Below, one piece after another: positions 1 through 9,034 of a stretch of DNA of 64,000 bases. Each line of letters starts with the position of its first letter. The first letter of the stretch is position 1. Where the stretch lies: positions 59,070 through 123,069 of the forward strand of contig JAHCSU010000329.1 of NCBI GenBank assembly GCA_023522315.1. Reading direction: 5' to 3'. The translations under genes and the position numbers were made by a program. Origin of the DNA: Nostoc sp. CCCryo 231-06 (lineage in GTDB: Bacteria > Cyanobacteriota > Cyanobacteriia > Cyanobacteriales > Nostocaceae). Under the pieces are notes generated by a model. The model did not search any database and had not been told where the DNA came from. It was given only the letters and a program-made list of their open reading frames with translations.

Positions 1-297
1 ACGGGCATCTTCGGCGGAGTTTTTGCCGCATCATATTTTTACAAAATTATTCCCGAAACATTTTTAGAATCAGTCAGAAATTTTTTAGAACCGTCAGATT
101 TGTTTATTGTTTTGCTGAAAGGGTTTATTTTTGGTATGCTGGTTGCGGTTATTGGCTGTAGTTGGGGATTAACTACTAAGGGGGGAGCAAAGGAAGTAGG
201 AGAATCGGCAACAAAAGCAGTGGTTACTAGTTGGATATCAATTTTTGTGATGGATTTTTTCCTCTCTGTACTGCTGTTTGAACAGCCTGCATTTTGA
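1..297 (+). CDS. MlaE/YrbE-family ABC transporter permease, C-terminal part (cut by window edge)
   Basis: The frame is open from the first base and ends at a TAA-type stop near 297, so only about the last 98 codons are present. The peptide has hydrophobic segments around a conserved loop with the pattern GLTTKGGAKEVGE and a final helix ending in LLFEQPAF. This is characteristic of the MlaE (DUF140) permease, which with an MCE-domain protein and an ATPase moves lipids between membranes. In cyanobacteria and plastids the same family takes part in lipid import (TGD1-like). The 5' end and partner genes lie outside the window. Confidence 0.8.
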   Translation, partial: TGIFGGVFAASYFYKIIPETFLESVRNFLEPSDLFIVLLKGFIFGMLVAVIGCSWGLTTKGGAKEVGESATKAVVTSWISIFVMDFFLSVLLFEQPAF

Positions 298-320
298 AAC
301 CAAGCAAGTATTGCACAAGA

Positions 321-347
321 TTCCCGACTTCTTAAAAAAGTCGGAAA
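321..347. repeat. Short palindromic repeat downstream of the permease
   Basis: CCGACTT (324-330) pairs with AAGTCGG (338-344) around a 7-base loop. It lies 24 bases after the permease stop and could work as a terminator, but no T-run follows. Further GC-rich repeat debris (GCGTTGGCGCAGCCCG type) fills 398-475. Confidence 0.5.
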
Positions 348-511
348 TCTGAGGTAAAAAGGAAGTCAGTTGTGGGTAAGCAATACTGATTCTCAAGCGT
401 TGGCGCAGCCCGCACTTCTCTACCAGACGCTGCGCGAAGGGCATGTGTTCGACTCCGCTCACCAGCCACTCAGTGACCACCGGAGGCATCGCTAGTTTTT
501 TTGTATGTACT

Positions 512-961
512 TCAAATGGTTAGCGAAATTTTGGAATATATTAACTTGTAGATTAGCGCACCCAAGCCCAAACCTGTCAATGAAAAGATAGATGCAGTCC
601 AAAAGGCTAGCTCTTCCCTAAGACCTGCTGTTTGAAAGTCTATTTTGACTAATATAGTTGCCGAAACGATCAGCAAAGTATCAAGGAATACCCGAAACCA
701 GGCAATCATAATAAAGAACAAAAAAGCTGCCAAAACGGCAACGGCGAAAGACCTCGTATTTGATTTAAGCAAAATACTGAAGTAATATTTCATTTTCATC
801 CAAGGAATGGTCAACGTTACTATTAAAAGCAAGATAGCAACGACAGTCGCCACCCACACAGACAGAGGAGCGAGTGTTTCAGCTATTACCCAGCCCAAAG
901 TACTGTAACTAAGCAGTACTAATGCCAGGGACACCCAAGGAACTCTTTGCAAAATTGACAT
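512..961 (-). CDS. Conserved hypothetical membrane protein
   Basis: The 149-residue protein is strongly hydrophobic, with about four predicted membrane segments (roughly residues 8-28, 34-54, 70-95 and 120-142) joined by short loops. No catalytic motif is visible and I do not recognise the family. It starts at an ATG and lies alone between the permease and the potA-like gene, read on the opposite strand to the former. The regular segment spacing and the lack of low-complexity residues make it likely a real gene. Function unknown. Confidence 0.6.
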   Translation of the reverse strand: MSILQRVPWVSLALVLLSYSTLGWVIAETLAPLSVWVATVVAILLLIVTLTIPWMKMKYYFSILLKSNTRSFAVAVLAAFLFFIMIAWFRVFLDTLLIVSATILVKIDFQTAGLREELAFWTASIFSLTGLGLGALIYKLIYSKISLTI

Positions 962-1229
962 GGGTTAATACTCTTAGTACAGGGTCAACAAGAGGAAAGG
1001 GGGCAGGGAGCGGGGAGCAGGGGGGAAATCCTCATACATATAATGTAGGGCTGCTGAAAGTTTGGACGGATTATTTCTGGTGTTACACATCTCGAAACAA
1101 ATATCTTTACTTTTGGGTATAAATATATTTAGGGCTGCTGAAACCCTTGTGGCAGGTGAATTACAGTATCTTTCCCCCTGCTCCCCTGCCTCTTAAGTCA
1201 AGGTCTTATTCTATTATTGAATCTTATAA

Positions 1230-2357
1230 CTATTGACTAATAGCTAAACAATCATTTTCTGCCCACCAAGCGTAGATGGGCGTGTCGCGGTCTGCTAAAG
1301 CCCCAAAAGTATTAGGTTGCAACACATTTATGCTAATGCCATTTGTTAATTCCACAACATAATTAACATGTGTCCCCAAATACATAACATTGACAAGCCG
1401 TCCTTCAAAGCAGTTAGTTGGCAAATTGGGTGGATAAAGCGAAAGCTGTATTTTTTCTGGGCGCACGCAGACTACAACTGCTTGTGATAATTCTGATGGT
1501 GTATCTTCAGCGCGGCTAATGACAATTGAGAGTCCCGTTTTTGTCGAAATTTTAACATTAGAAGAGTCTACCGCTACAATTTCACCGCTAAATAAATTAG
1601 TATCACCAATAAAATCAGCAACAAAGGATGTGCAAGGACGTTCGTAGATTTGGCTGGGAGTGCCAACTTGTTCAATTTTGCCTTGGTTCATCACAGCAAT
1701 GCGATCGCTCAAACACAATGCTTCTTCTTGGTCGTGTGTCACCATCACAAAGGTTACTCCCAAATCTTTGTGTAAGTTTGATAACTCCACTTGCATTTCT
1801 TTACGTAGTTTTAAATCTAACGCCCCTAAAGGTTCATCCAGTAATACCACGGTGGGGTGATTCACTAGGGCCCTTGCTAAGGCGACTCGCTGCTGTTGAC
1901 CACCAGAAAGTTGATTGGGAAAGCGCGATCGCAAACTTTCCATTTTCACTCTTTTTAAAGCTTCTTCGACTCTAGCTTCAATTTCCGATTTGGGGATTTT
2001 TTTTAACCGCAGTCCAAAGGCGATGTTATTCCAGACATTCAGGTGGTTAAATAAAGCGTAACTTTGAAATACAGTATTGACGGGTCGGCGGTAAGGCGGC
2101 ACATTAGTCATAGATTTACCCTGAATCAATACCTTGCCAGCGTCAGCGATTTCAAACCCAGCAATTAAGCGCAGTGTTGTTGTTTTACCACAACCGGAGG
2201 GGCCTAAAATACTAAAAAATTCTCCCTGTCTGACATCCAAATCTATTCCGTGTACTGCTGGTTCTTGGTTAAAAAACTTGAATACATTACGCAGTTCAAC
2301 ATCAAGTGGCTGAAAAGTTGTTATCCCCCTTTGATTCTGCATGACAATTTGAGCCAT
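1230..2357 (-). CDS. potA: Spermidine/putrescine-type ABC transporter ATP-binding protein
   Basis: This 375-residue protein energises import of polyamines or a related small cation. Walker A is [10 protein letters not shown] (about residues 53-62), the ABC signature is [15 protein letters not shown], and Walker B is [12 protein letters not shown] followed by the H-loop in VTHDQEEAL. After about residue 250 comes a TOBE-type regulatory domain with VRPEKI. Length and order match PotA/CysA-type importer ATPases. The permease (PotB, PotC) and binding protein (PotD) genes are not in this window, so substrate is inferred from similarity to PotA only. It starts at ATG. Confidence 0.85.
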   Translation of the reverse strand: MAQIVMQNQRGITTFQPLDVELRNVFKFFNQEPAVHGIDLDVRQGEFFSILGPSGCGKTTTLRLIAGFEIADAGKVLIQGKSMTNVPPYRRPVNTVFQSYALFNHLNVWNNIAFGLRLKKIPKSEIEARVEEALKRVKMESLRSRFPNQLSGGQQQRVALARALVNHPTVVLLDEPLGALDLKLRKEMQVELSNLHKDLGVTFVMVTHDQEEALCLSDRIAVMNQGKIEQVGTPSQIYERPCTSFVADFIGDTNLFSGEIVAVDSSNVKISTKTGLSIVISRAEDTPSELSQAVVVCVRPEKIQLSLYPPNLPTNCFEGRLVNVMYLGTHVNYVVELTNGISINVLQPNTFGALADRDTPIYAWWAENDCLAISQ

Positions 2358-2746
2358 AATCCTCAGTAGAATGCCGTGATATTACGTGATTTTGTCAGTA
2401 GTCTTTTGGGCAGACTATATTTGACACTTTGGTTTATTGTATCCGCCAAAAACAATTGTTCAAGAATATACTCGCCCGATTCTTTTATACCCAGTACTGG
2501 GCATAAGTTAGGGTAATTGTATACAGATAATACCGCTATTGGGATCATTATTTGTCTTATGTCTTTATTCCCATGAATTGGCTGTAATGAAATGTAGGTT
2601 TATTTCCGCCGACCTGTTCTGTACTAGTGTGCAAAGTTTAAAATTCAACGAAGAGGCACGGGGTATTGATTATTCTCCTCTGCTCCTGTGCCCTTCATCT
2701 CCTTCATCTCCCCATCACCAAACAAAAATCAGGTCAATAATAATGT
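2358..2746. other. Intergenic region between divergent potA and beta-lactamase-like genes
   Basis: No credible gene. It must hold the promoters of both flanking genes. Bases 2626-2648 carry a 23-bp sequence (AGTGTGCAAAGTTTAAAATT...) that recurs with one mismatch at 3849-3871, so the two copies flank the hydrolase gene as direct repeats. A CT-rich run with CCTTCATCTCCTTCATCTCC sits at about 2691-2710. Confidence 0.5.
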
Positions 2747-3796
2747 ATGATTGACGACTATATTCGAGCCATAATGACTCAAAATCAGATTCCTGGACTT
2801 TCTGTTGCAGTGGTGCAGGAAGGTGAACCTGTTTTAGTTAAGGGATATGGACTGGCGAATGTTGAACACTCTGTTCCAGCTACTGAACATACAGTTTATG
2901 AAATTGCGTCTGTCGGTAAAACTTTCACCGCTACAGCCATAATGATGCTGGTGGAACAAGGGATAATTTCGCTAGAAGATCCGATCGCAGATTATCTCGA
3001 TCATCTACCCCTAACATGGCAAAACGTCACAATCGGGCATATTCTGTCTCATCAGTCTGGAATTCCTAGCTATACCGATGCCCCCAACTACTGGGAAATT
3101 ACCCATCTTAATTTATCGAAATCTGAAATTTTGGCTCTAGTTACTCACCTACCCCTCAAGTTCCAACCGGGTGAGTTTAGCGCCTATGACAACACAGGCT
3201 ACTATCTACTGGGTTTGATCCTAGAAAAGGTAACTAGACAATCTTATGAAGATTTCTTGCAAGAGCGAATTTTTGCTCCTTTGGGAATGAACGCAACCCT
3301 GATGAATGATCCCAAAAACATAGTGCCACACCGGGCTGCTGGCTATCGGTTGCCAAACAGCAAACTCGTTAACAAACCTTACTACAGTCCTTCTGTTACC
3401 TATTCTGCTGGAGGTCAACTTTCCAGTGTAAAAGATATGGTGAAGTGGGAACAGGCGCTTTGTGGTGAAACTTTACTAAAGCAATCAACCCTTGATTTGA
3501 TGTGGACTCCTCATTTTTCAAATCAGGGGGATGATTGGGAAAAGTTGAGATATGTTGCAGGTTTAGGTTGGTGGGTATTCAATTATGGCGATCGCCGAGT
3601 AGTTGGTCATAATGGTTCAATTTTAGGATTCGCAAGTAACATTACCCGCTTTCTTGATGACAAAATTACCGTGATTTTACTTTGCAATCTAGATAAAATT
3701 TCCCGACCAGATGCGATCGCTAAGAAAATTGCTGAATACTACTGTCTAGTTCTTAAGAAACTAGTGCTTCAGCCTCCATTAGTGGAGAGGGAGTAA
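2747..3796 (+). CDS. Serine hydrolase of the class C beta-lactamase / penicillin-binding family
   Basis: The 349-residue protein has the three active-site motifs of the family: SxxK as SVGK (Ser55, Lys58), YxN as YDN (Tyr147, Asn149), and an HNG in GHNGS near residue 286 replacing the KTG triad. Such proteins act as beta-lactamases, D-amino peptidases or esterases; the substrate cannot be told from sequence. No signal peptide is evident with the ATG at 2747; a second ATG at 2774 is possible. It is flanked by short direct repeats at 2626-2648 and 3849-3871, and PBP2 follows 226 bases downstream. Confidence 0.8.
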   Translation: MIDDYIRAIMTQNQIPGLSVAVVQEGEPVLVKGYGLANVEHSVPATEHTVYEIASVGKTFTATAIMMLVEQGIISLEDPIADYLDHLPLTWQNVTIGHILSHQSGIPSYTDAPNYWEITHLNLSKSEILALVTHLPLKFQPGEFSAYDNTGYYLLGLILEKVTRQSYEDFLQERIFAPLGMNATLMNDPKNIVPHRAAGYRLPNSKLVNKPYYSPSVTYSAGGQLSSVKDMVKWEQALCGETLLKQSTLDLMWTPHFSNQGDDWEKLRYVAGLGWWVFNYGDRRVVGHNGSILGFASNITRFLDDKITVILLCNLDKISRPDAIAKKIAEYYCLVLKKLVLQPPLVERE

Positions 3797-4021
3797 AACC
3801 AATTATTCCTAACTCTGCTAACGCTCAGAACTAATGGGACAGACTACCAGTGTGCAAAGTTCAAAATTCAAAAAGCCTTTGCGTGACGCAATGCAAGATA
3901 TGAGTTTATGGTATCAATTGAAAACAATTAATCATTGCCAATTAGTTTGCCGTTAAATACCTGCTAAGAATTTAACAGAGTTATTTACAGATAATCTTAA
4001 TTTTGAAATCATCTTTGTCTT

Positions 4022-5860
4022 ATGACTATATTTAAAGCATCTCCACTTGGCGGACAAAAAAATACACGTACAGTTGGACAGAGTTTCCAGCCGATATTTT
4101 TAATTATATTTACTCTATTGATGGTGACGGGAATCAGTGTTCGTTTGGCATATTTGCAAATTACTGAAGGCGCAAATCACCGCAAACGAGCCGAGTCAAA
4201 TCGGATTCGGATGATCCCCAAACTACCAGAACGAGGCAATATCTTTGACCGCAACGGCAAACTTTTAGCCAGTACTCGCTATCCTCGCTCTGTATATTTG
4301 TGGCCGATGGCACATACCAAGCCAGCATGGTCAGTTGTGGGAGCGCGTCTATCTCAAATTCTCGACGTTCCCCAAGAAGAGATTGAAAAGAAACTAGAAG
4401 AGGCAGGTGCTAACTCTTCTTCACTCATACGAATTGCTCGTGACTTGAACGAAGCGCAAATCACAGCATTGAAGGAGTATCAAACCGAACTTAAAGACGT
4501 AGAAATTCATACAGAAGCCGTTCGTTACTATGCCCACGGCAAGGAATTAGCTCATGTATTAGGCTATACGCGAGAACTGACCGCCGAGCAGTTAAAAGAA
4601 AAGAAGCAGGAAGGCTACAGATTAGGTGATGTGACTGGTCAAATGGGAGCTGAAAAAGCTTATGAGAAAAGTCTGCGGGGTGAATGGGGCGGTCAGCAGG
4701 TAGAAGTGGATGGTGCAGGTCGGCCACTCCGGGTTTTGGGTGAGAAACAGGCAAAAGCTGGTAACGATTTGCACTTGACCGTAGATTTAAATATGCAAAA
4801 GACAGCAGAAAAAGCTTTAGGCGATCGCGACGGTGCGATCGTGGCACTTGACCCAAAGAACGGTGCCGTTTTAGCAATGGTATCTCATCCCACCTTTGAC
4901 CCAAATATTTTCTCGAAGCAGAAACTCACCCAAAAAGATTGGGAAACTGTCCAAGGTGCCGACCATCCTTTGGTCAATCGCGCCCTCAGCGTCTTTCCAC
5001 CCGCTAGCACCTTCAAAATTGTTACCACTACAGCCGGACTAGAATCAGGTAAATTTTCTCCTAGCACAGTCCTACAAACCTATGGTTCCTTAAACTTTGG
5101 CGGTACCCGATTTGGTGAATGGAATCACGCCGGATTCGGCCCATTGGGTTTTGTCGGGGCATTACAGTGGAGTAGTGATACCTTCTTCTATCAGATTGGT
5201 CGGGGAGTCGGCGGCCCAACTTTAATTGAATGGACTCGCAAGTATGGATTTGGTAAAAAAACTGGCTTTGAGTTTGGCAACGAAGAGGCAAAAGGTTTAG
5301 TACCAGATGAGGCATGGAAGCAGAAAGCTTGGAAGATACCTTGGACTGTAGGCGATAGCATTAATATGTCAATTGGTCAAGGTGCTTTACAAACTACACC
5401 TTTACAAGTCGCCATCATGTTTGCCGTACCCGCTAATGGTGGCTACCGAGTCCAGCCGCATTTGCTTAAAGATAATGAACAAGCAAAAAGCTGGCGAGAA
5501 TCTTTAAATATGAAGCCGACAACCATAAGTGTTCTCCGTCAGGGACTTAGGAAAGTAGTATCTGAAGGTACTGGTAAAGTTTTGAAGCAGCCAACAATTC
5601 CCCCAGTTGCTGGTAAGAGTGGTACTGCCGAAGCCTGGAAGGGTCGTGTTAAGCAAAATCACGCTTGGTTTGGAGCCTATGCACCTGCTGATCAACCAGA
5701 AGTTTTGATTGTGGCATTTGCAGAACATTCCGGCGGCGGCGGCGGTAGCATTGCTGCGCCGATGATTTTAGAAATTATGGAAGAATATTTTCAGCGCAAG
5801 TATCCAGGTAAGTATCAGAAACCCGCATCTGAAAAGCCAGGAAATAGCCGTCGGAGTTGA
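4022..5860 (+). CDS. mrdA: Penicillin-binding protein 2 (elongation-specific transpeptidase)
   Basis: A class B PBP of 612 residues that cross-links peptidoglycan during lateral wall growth with RodA and MreB. One membrane anchor lies at about residues 22-45, followed by the dimerisation domain (RGNIFDRNGKLLAST). The transpeptidase domain has STFK (Ser329, Lys332), the SSD form of the second motif near residue 384, and KSGTAE near residue 530. A glycine run close to the C-terminus (HSGGGGGS) sits in the last conserved beta-strand region. Length matches PBP2. Start is ATG at 4022. Confidence 0.9.
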   Translation: MTIFKASPLGGQKNTRTVGQSFQPIFLIIFTLLMVTGISVRLAYLQITEGANHRKRAESNRIRMIPKLPERGNIFDRNGKLLASTRYPRSVYLWPMAHTKPAWSVVGARLSQILDVPQEEIEKKLEEAGANSSSLIRIARDLNEAQITALKEYQTELKDVEIHTEAVRYYAHGKELAHVLGYTRELTAEQLKEKKQEGYRLGDVTGQMGAEKAYEKSLRGEWGGQQVEVDGAGRPLRVLGEKQAKAGNDLHLTVDLNMQKTAEKALGDRDGAIVALDPKNGAVLAMVSHPTFDPNIFSKQKLTQKDWETVQGADHPLVNRALSVFPPASTFKIVTTTAGLESGKFSPSTVLQTYGSLNFGGTRFGEWNHAGFGPLGFVGALQWSSDTFFYQIGRGVGGPTLIEWTRKYGFGKKTGFEFGNEEAKGLVPDEAWKQKAWKIPWTVGDSINMSIGQGALQTTPLQVAIMFAVPANGGYRVQPHLLKDNEQAKSWRESLNMKPTTISVLRQGLRKVVSEGTGKVLKQPTIPPVAGKSGTAEAWKGRVKQNHAWFGAYAPADQPEVLIVAFAEHSGGGGGSIAAPMILEIMEEYFQRKYPGKYQKPASEKPGNSRRS

Positions 5861-5924
5861 ATAACGATCGATTTGAGCGGAGGTAAGTAACTTTCGCATC
5901 TTTGCCGAACATCTGTGTTCCATC

Positions 5925-5968
5925 TTTTGAATACTTTAGTCTGTAGAACTTTTGTATTCAAAATACTA
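5925..5968 (+). promoter_or_regulatory. Operator-like boxes upstream of the R-M controller gene
   Basis: TTTTGAATACTTTAGT at 5925-5940 matches TTTTGAATACTATAGT at 8081-8096 (in front of the methyltransferase gene) at 15 of 16 positions. An inverted partial copy, containing TATTTTGAATACAAA on the minus strand, covers about 5952-5967. Paired boxes ahead of a small HTH gene in an R-M module fit the C-box arrangement of controller proteins. Binding is inferred. Confidence 0.55.
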
Positions 5969-5980
5969 GGCTTTTTCTTC

Positions 5981-6232
5981 ATGCAGCCCAGTAAACTAGA
6001 CCAAATTTTAGGACTAGAACTACAGCGTCATCGCACAGAAAAAGGTTGGTCACAGGAGTATCTTGCAGAAGTGACAGGTCTGCACAGGACTTACATTAGC
6101 CAGCTTGAGCGAGGGCTAAAAAGTCCATCTGTTAGAGTTCTCAGCCATATTACCAATGCTTTAAATATGACAATGAGCGAGTTTTTACAAGCTGTAGAGG
6201 AATCCCTCAGTGTTGACGGACAACGAGATTGA
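5981..6232 (+). CDS. XRE-family HTH regulator, probable R-M controller (C) protein
   Basis: This 83-residue protein is almost entirely a lambda-Cro/C1-type helix-turn-helix: WSQEYLAEVTGLHRTYISQLERG, then SPSVRVLSHITNAL, residues about 10-70. The ATG at 5981 (MQPSKLDQ) was chosen over an upstream GTG/ATG frame at 5915 because the upstream stretch overlaps the operator-like boxes and is not HTH-like. Its last 23 bases overlap the next gene, which starts with GTG, so the two are translationally coupled. Controllers of this size delay nuclease expression after the module enters a new cell. Confidence 0.8.
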   Translation: MQPSKLDQILGLELQRHRTEKGWSQEYLAEVTGLHRTYISQLERGLKSPSVRVLSHITNALNMTMSEFLQAVEESLSVDGQRD

Positions 6233-6941
6233 AAGATTAAGCCAAGCCATTATTGCTACCATTGCATCTCCAGTCATCGGCTCGATAGAAGATTATACGT
6301 GGGAAGCAATTTTTCATTATGTTAAGGATATTCCTTTATCAGATCCCGCTTTGGGGCGTAGCAAGCTTCTCTATGATGCTGTTGACTTAGTGACTAAAAC
6401 TGGCTACTCACTCAAATCCCTCCAACTGAATAGCCTCAACTTTACAAATCCATTTTTGTTTGTCATTCAGAGAGCAGATGTTATCAAGAAGGCTGTCCAA
6501 CTGGGTTTTCCTGGTCTGACCGAGCAATCCTTGCCTAATGAGCTTGGAGCAGCTATTATCCAACATTGGAACGAGAAGATTATTTTGAATCAGGCAGTAC
6601 AGGGCGTCGTCAATAGTTATGAAGGCATATTACTGAAAACTATCAAAGGCTACGAGTATATTTACTGCGAGTTTCCACTCAATCCTCTTGACCCAAATAC
6701 CTTTTCTTGGGCTTGGACGGTAGATAGAACTACTGGGGGATTAGGGGCTGGACTACAGGGAAGCGTTGCAGGCAAAATAGAATTAGTTTGGTATAAAAAT
6801 CAGAAACAACTTTTTCGAGCTAGAACTATTCCTACACAAGCAGTTCGTATTACAGTTGAAAGAACTCGTCTTACGCTTGATCGATATGTGGAGACAGTTC
6901 TCTCTGCAATGCATCGATCAAATCAATACCCAATTTTCTGA
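6210..6941 (+). CDS. Putative type II restriction endonuclease
   Basis: The 243-residue protein starts with GTG inside the end of the controller gene and overlaps the convergent methyltransferase by 19 bases. I do not recognise a named nuclease family. It has a possible PD-(D/E)xK-type core around residues 45-75: acidic residues in WEAIF and LLYDAVD, then GYSLKSLQL with a Ser-x-Lys pair. The role as nuclease rests mainly on position: controller gene upstream, DNA methyltransferase downstream. Cognate site unknown. It could alternatively be another accessory protein of the module. Confidence 0.6.
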   Translation: MLTDNEIERLSQAIIATIASPVIGSIEDYTWEAIFHYVKDIPLSDPALGRSKLLYDAVDLVTKTGYSLKSLQLNSLNFTNPFLFVIQRADVIKKAVQLGFPGLTEQSLPNELGAAIIQHWNEKIILNQAVQGVVNSYEGILLKTIKGYEYIYCEFPLNPLDPNTFSWAWTVDRTTGGLGAGLQGSVAGKIELVWYKNQKQLFRARTIPTQAVRITVERTRLTLDRYVETVLSAMHRSNQYPIF

Positions 6942-8080
6942 GCATAAGCTTGAAGAATAGATGAAGCGATCGCTTTACCTAGTAGCGGAGGTACAGATTC
7001 ACCAATTTGAGAAGCCATATCAGTATATGTTCCCAAAAAGTGAAAATCATCTGGATAAGAGTGTAATCTTGCAGCTTCGCGTATTGTAATTGTTCGATCT
7101 TGAGTAGGATGAAAAAACCTACCCGATCCTGGATGGAAGACCCATCTGGTGATAGTTCTCGCTGGTTTATCCCAGTAAAGTCTCCCGTATGCACCACTGT
7201 AGTGTTTCTTGGGAGCTAATTCAGAAGGTAAGTCCCTAGCATCTTGTCCTTCACCAAGAGCGCGAGCTCTCGAAAATTGAATTGGACTCAAAGCACGAGC
7301 AACATGATTAACAATTTTTATGCTTTCATGACGCATCATCGCTTGATATGTAGTTTGTGGAGCAGAAGGATAAACTTCAGCGTCATAGTTTTGTCCTGCA
7401 TCTAGCGGTGGCAAGTCTCCAATCGCATCTCTGACTGTGACAATTGGAGAAATATTTGCCTCTAATAAATTAAGCTGATTAGAAGATTTTGTAGTTCTAT
7501 AGTCACTCCTAATATCACCAAAATGTGTTGGTTCAGGAAAATGAAGGGAGTGATCTAGACTAGCTAGAAAAAAAGCTCTGGTTCTCGTTTGTGGTATTCC
7601 ATAATATGCAGAATTTAATGATGAAGAGACAACTTTATAGCCCAATGATTCAAGTTTTTCTGTGATTTCTTCTCTAATTACGCCATTGTAAGCTTTCAAG
7701 ATTTCAGGCACGTTTTCCATTACAACATAAAGGGGTCTAAACTCCTCTACGAATTCCAAAAACGTTTTATATAGCAGGTTACGGGAATCATTGAGGTAGC
7801 GATAACCGGCAGGAATATTTCTAGACAATCCCTGACACGGAGGGCCGCCAATCAAGAGTATTGGTGCTTCTCGCCGTAAGCCCAACGCTAATCGTAATTC
7901 ATCAGGACTAACCTGGCGTATGTCCTGATGAATGATTTTAGTTTTTGGGTAATTGTGCTTGTAGGTCGCCAAAGCTTTTGCATTTACATCGATTGCACAT
8001 ACAGATTCAAAACCCGCCATGTGAAATCCTTTTGTCAAACCACCAGCACCAGCAAATAAGTCAATAATCTTGTATGTCAT
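6923..8080 (-). CDS. DNA (cytosine-5-)-methyltransferase
   Basis: A 385-residue 5-methylcytosine methyltransferase that protects host DNA from the neighbouring nuclease. Conserved motifs appear in order: I (DLFAGAGGLTKGF, residues 8-20), IV with the catalytic Cys in GGPPCQGLSRN (about residues 77-88), VI as ENVPE, VIII as QTRTRAFF, then IX/X near the C-terminus (ESVPPLLGKAIA). The target-recognition region is about residues 190-310. It reads convergently into the putative nuclease with overlapping ends. A near-perfect palindrome directly upstream (8082-8103) matches boxes before the controller gene. Confidence 0.92.
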   Translation of the reverse strand: MTYKIIDLFAGAGGLTKGFHMAGFESVCAIDVNAKALATYKHNYPKTKIIHQDIRQVSPDELRLALGLRREAPILLIGGPPCQGLSRNIPAGYRYLNDSRNLLYKTFLEFVEEFRPLYVVMENVPEILKAYNGVIREEITEKLESLGYKVVSSSLNSAYYGIPQTRTRAFFLASLDHSLHFPEPTHFGDIRSDYRTTKSSNQLNLLEANISPIVTVRDAIGDLPPLDAGQNYDAEVYPSAPQTTYQAMMRHESIKIVNHVARALSPIQFSRARALGEGQDARDLPSELAPKKHYSGAYGRLYWDKPARTITRWVFHPGSGRFFHPTQDRTITIREAARLHSYPDDFHFLGTYTDMASQIGESVPPLLGKAIASSILQAYAQKIGY

Positions 8081-8081
8081 T

Positions 8082-8103
8082 TTTGAATACTATAGTACTC
8101 AAA
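8082..8103. promoter_or_regulatory. Palindromic operator-like site upstream of the methyltransferase gene
   Basis: A 22-bp palindrome with core TACTATAGTA and outer arms TTTGA/TCAAA, broken by one mismatched pair, ends just before the methyltransferase start codon. It shares TTTTGAATACT with the boxes at 5925-5968. It would overlap the methyltransferase promoter or leader. Confidence 0.55.
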
Positions 8104-8131
8104 GGATATCGTCAACCAACTCCTTTATCTT

Positions 8132-8932
8132 TTATTGAGATATCTGAGCGGGTTTCAAATTTCTGGCCTTATAGAACATTTCTAAGCTATTGCGATCGCC
8201 TACAAAACGCCAGTGCCAAGGCTCATAACTCACACCTTGAGCATTATCTTTGGGAAATGACATTTCAAAGCTGAAACGCGCTGCATTTGCTTGCAGCCAC
8301 CGATAAGCCTTGGTATTGTCAAAGTTAGTTTGGAGATTAGTTGCTGGTACTGATCCGTCTCCAACATCCACAGCATAACCTGTGTGATGTTCGCTATGAC
8401 CAGGAGGAGCGCTGAGGGCAGCTCGTTCTAATGGTGTTTGATTTCGCTGGGCACTGACACCAAAAAACAACGGCTCCTGGTCTTTGACTGAGCGAAAGCC
8501 AGAAATTGGTACTAAAATTACACCTGCACTCCGGGCTGCTGCTACCATCTCCTCAAACTTTTGGGCAGCAGCTTTTCGCATTCTAATGCCCCTATTTGCG
8601 GAGATGGTTACTAGTTCAGACTCAGGAGCTTCTGGGTATGCTAGATGCCCTAACAAAGTATTGACATTACCAGATTCTGTAGTTGGTGTCGGTACAGAAG
8701 TAGTGACCGAGGGTTGAGATTCGGCGGTTTTTTTTGGTGCAGTGACAAAAAATAAAAAACCGCTAATTAAGGCCAGCAAGACAAATCCCGCTACTCCCCC
8801 AATCAGCATAATTTGGGGTTGCAACCAAATTTTACGTGTTGCGACAGGGGTATCGCGTACAGCCACTGGAATATCATCACCAGGGTCATTCGATGAGTTT
8901 TGCGGTTTTCCAGAAAACCCAGCCTTATTCAA
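8132..8932 (-). CDS. D-alanyl-D-alanine carboxypeptidase family protein (VanY type)
   Basis: A membrane-anchored zinc peptidase of the LAS family that trims D-Ala from peptidoglycan stems. One membrane helix (IMLIGGVAGFVLLALISGFL) follows a short cytoplasmic tail. The catalytic domain shows SGFRSVKDQ, then SEHHTGYAVDVGDG with zinc-binding His and Asp, and EPWHWRF with the second metal His. I prefer the TTG at 8932 because AGGAG stands 7 bases before it; the frame stays open to a GTG at 8977, which would overlap the next gene's 5' region. It is divergent from the AEC permease. Confidence 0.85.
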   Translation of the reverse strand: MNKAGFSGKPQNSSNDPGDDIPVAVRDTPVATRKIWLQPQIMLIGGVAGFVLLALISGFLFFVTAPKKTAESQPSVTTSVPTPTTESGNVNTLLGHLAYPEAPESELVTISANRGIRMRKAAAQKFEEMVAAARSAGVILVPISGFRSVKDQEPLFFGVSAQRNQTPLERAALSAPPGHSEHHTGYAVDVGDGSVPATNLQTNFDNTKAYRWLQANAARFSFEMSFPKDNAQGVSYEPWHWRFVGDRNSLEMFYKARNLKPAQISQ

Positions 8933-9034
8933 GGGTAAACTCCTGTTTTTGTGGGATAGCCATAACAGATTTTGCACTGGACAAAAGTAGATGTAACAGG
9001 TAGAATTTTACATTTGTGGTTCTTAGGCGCAATC

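Noticed and set aside
4491..5728. Minus-strand frames within mrdA
   Set aside because: Shadows of the strongly supported PBP2 coding sequence.
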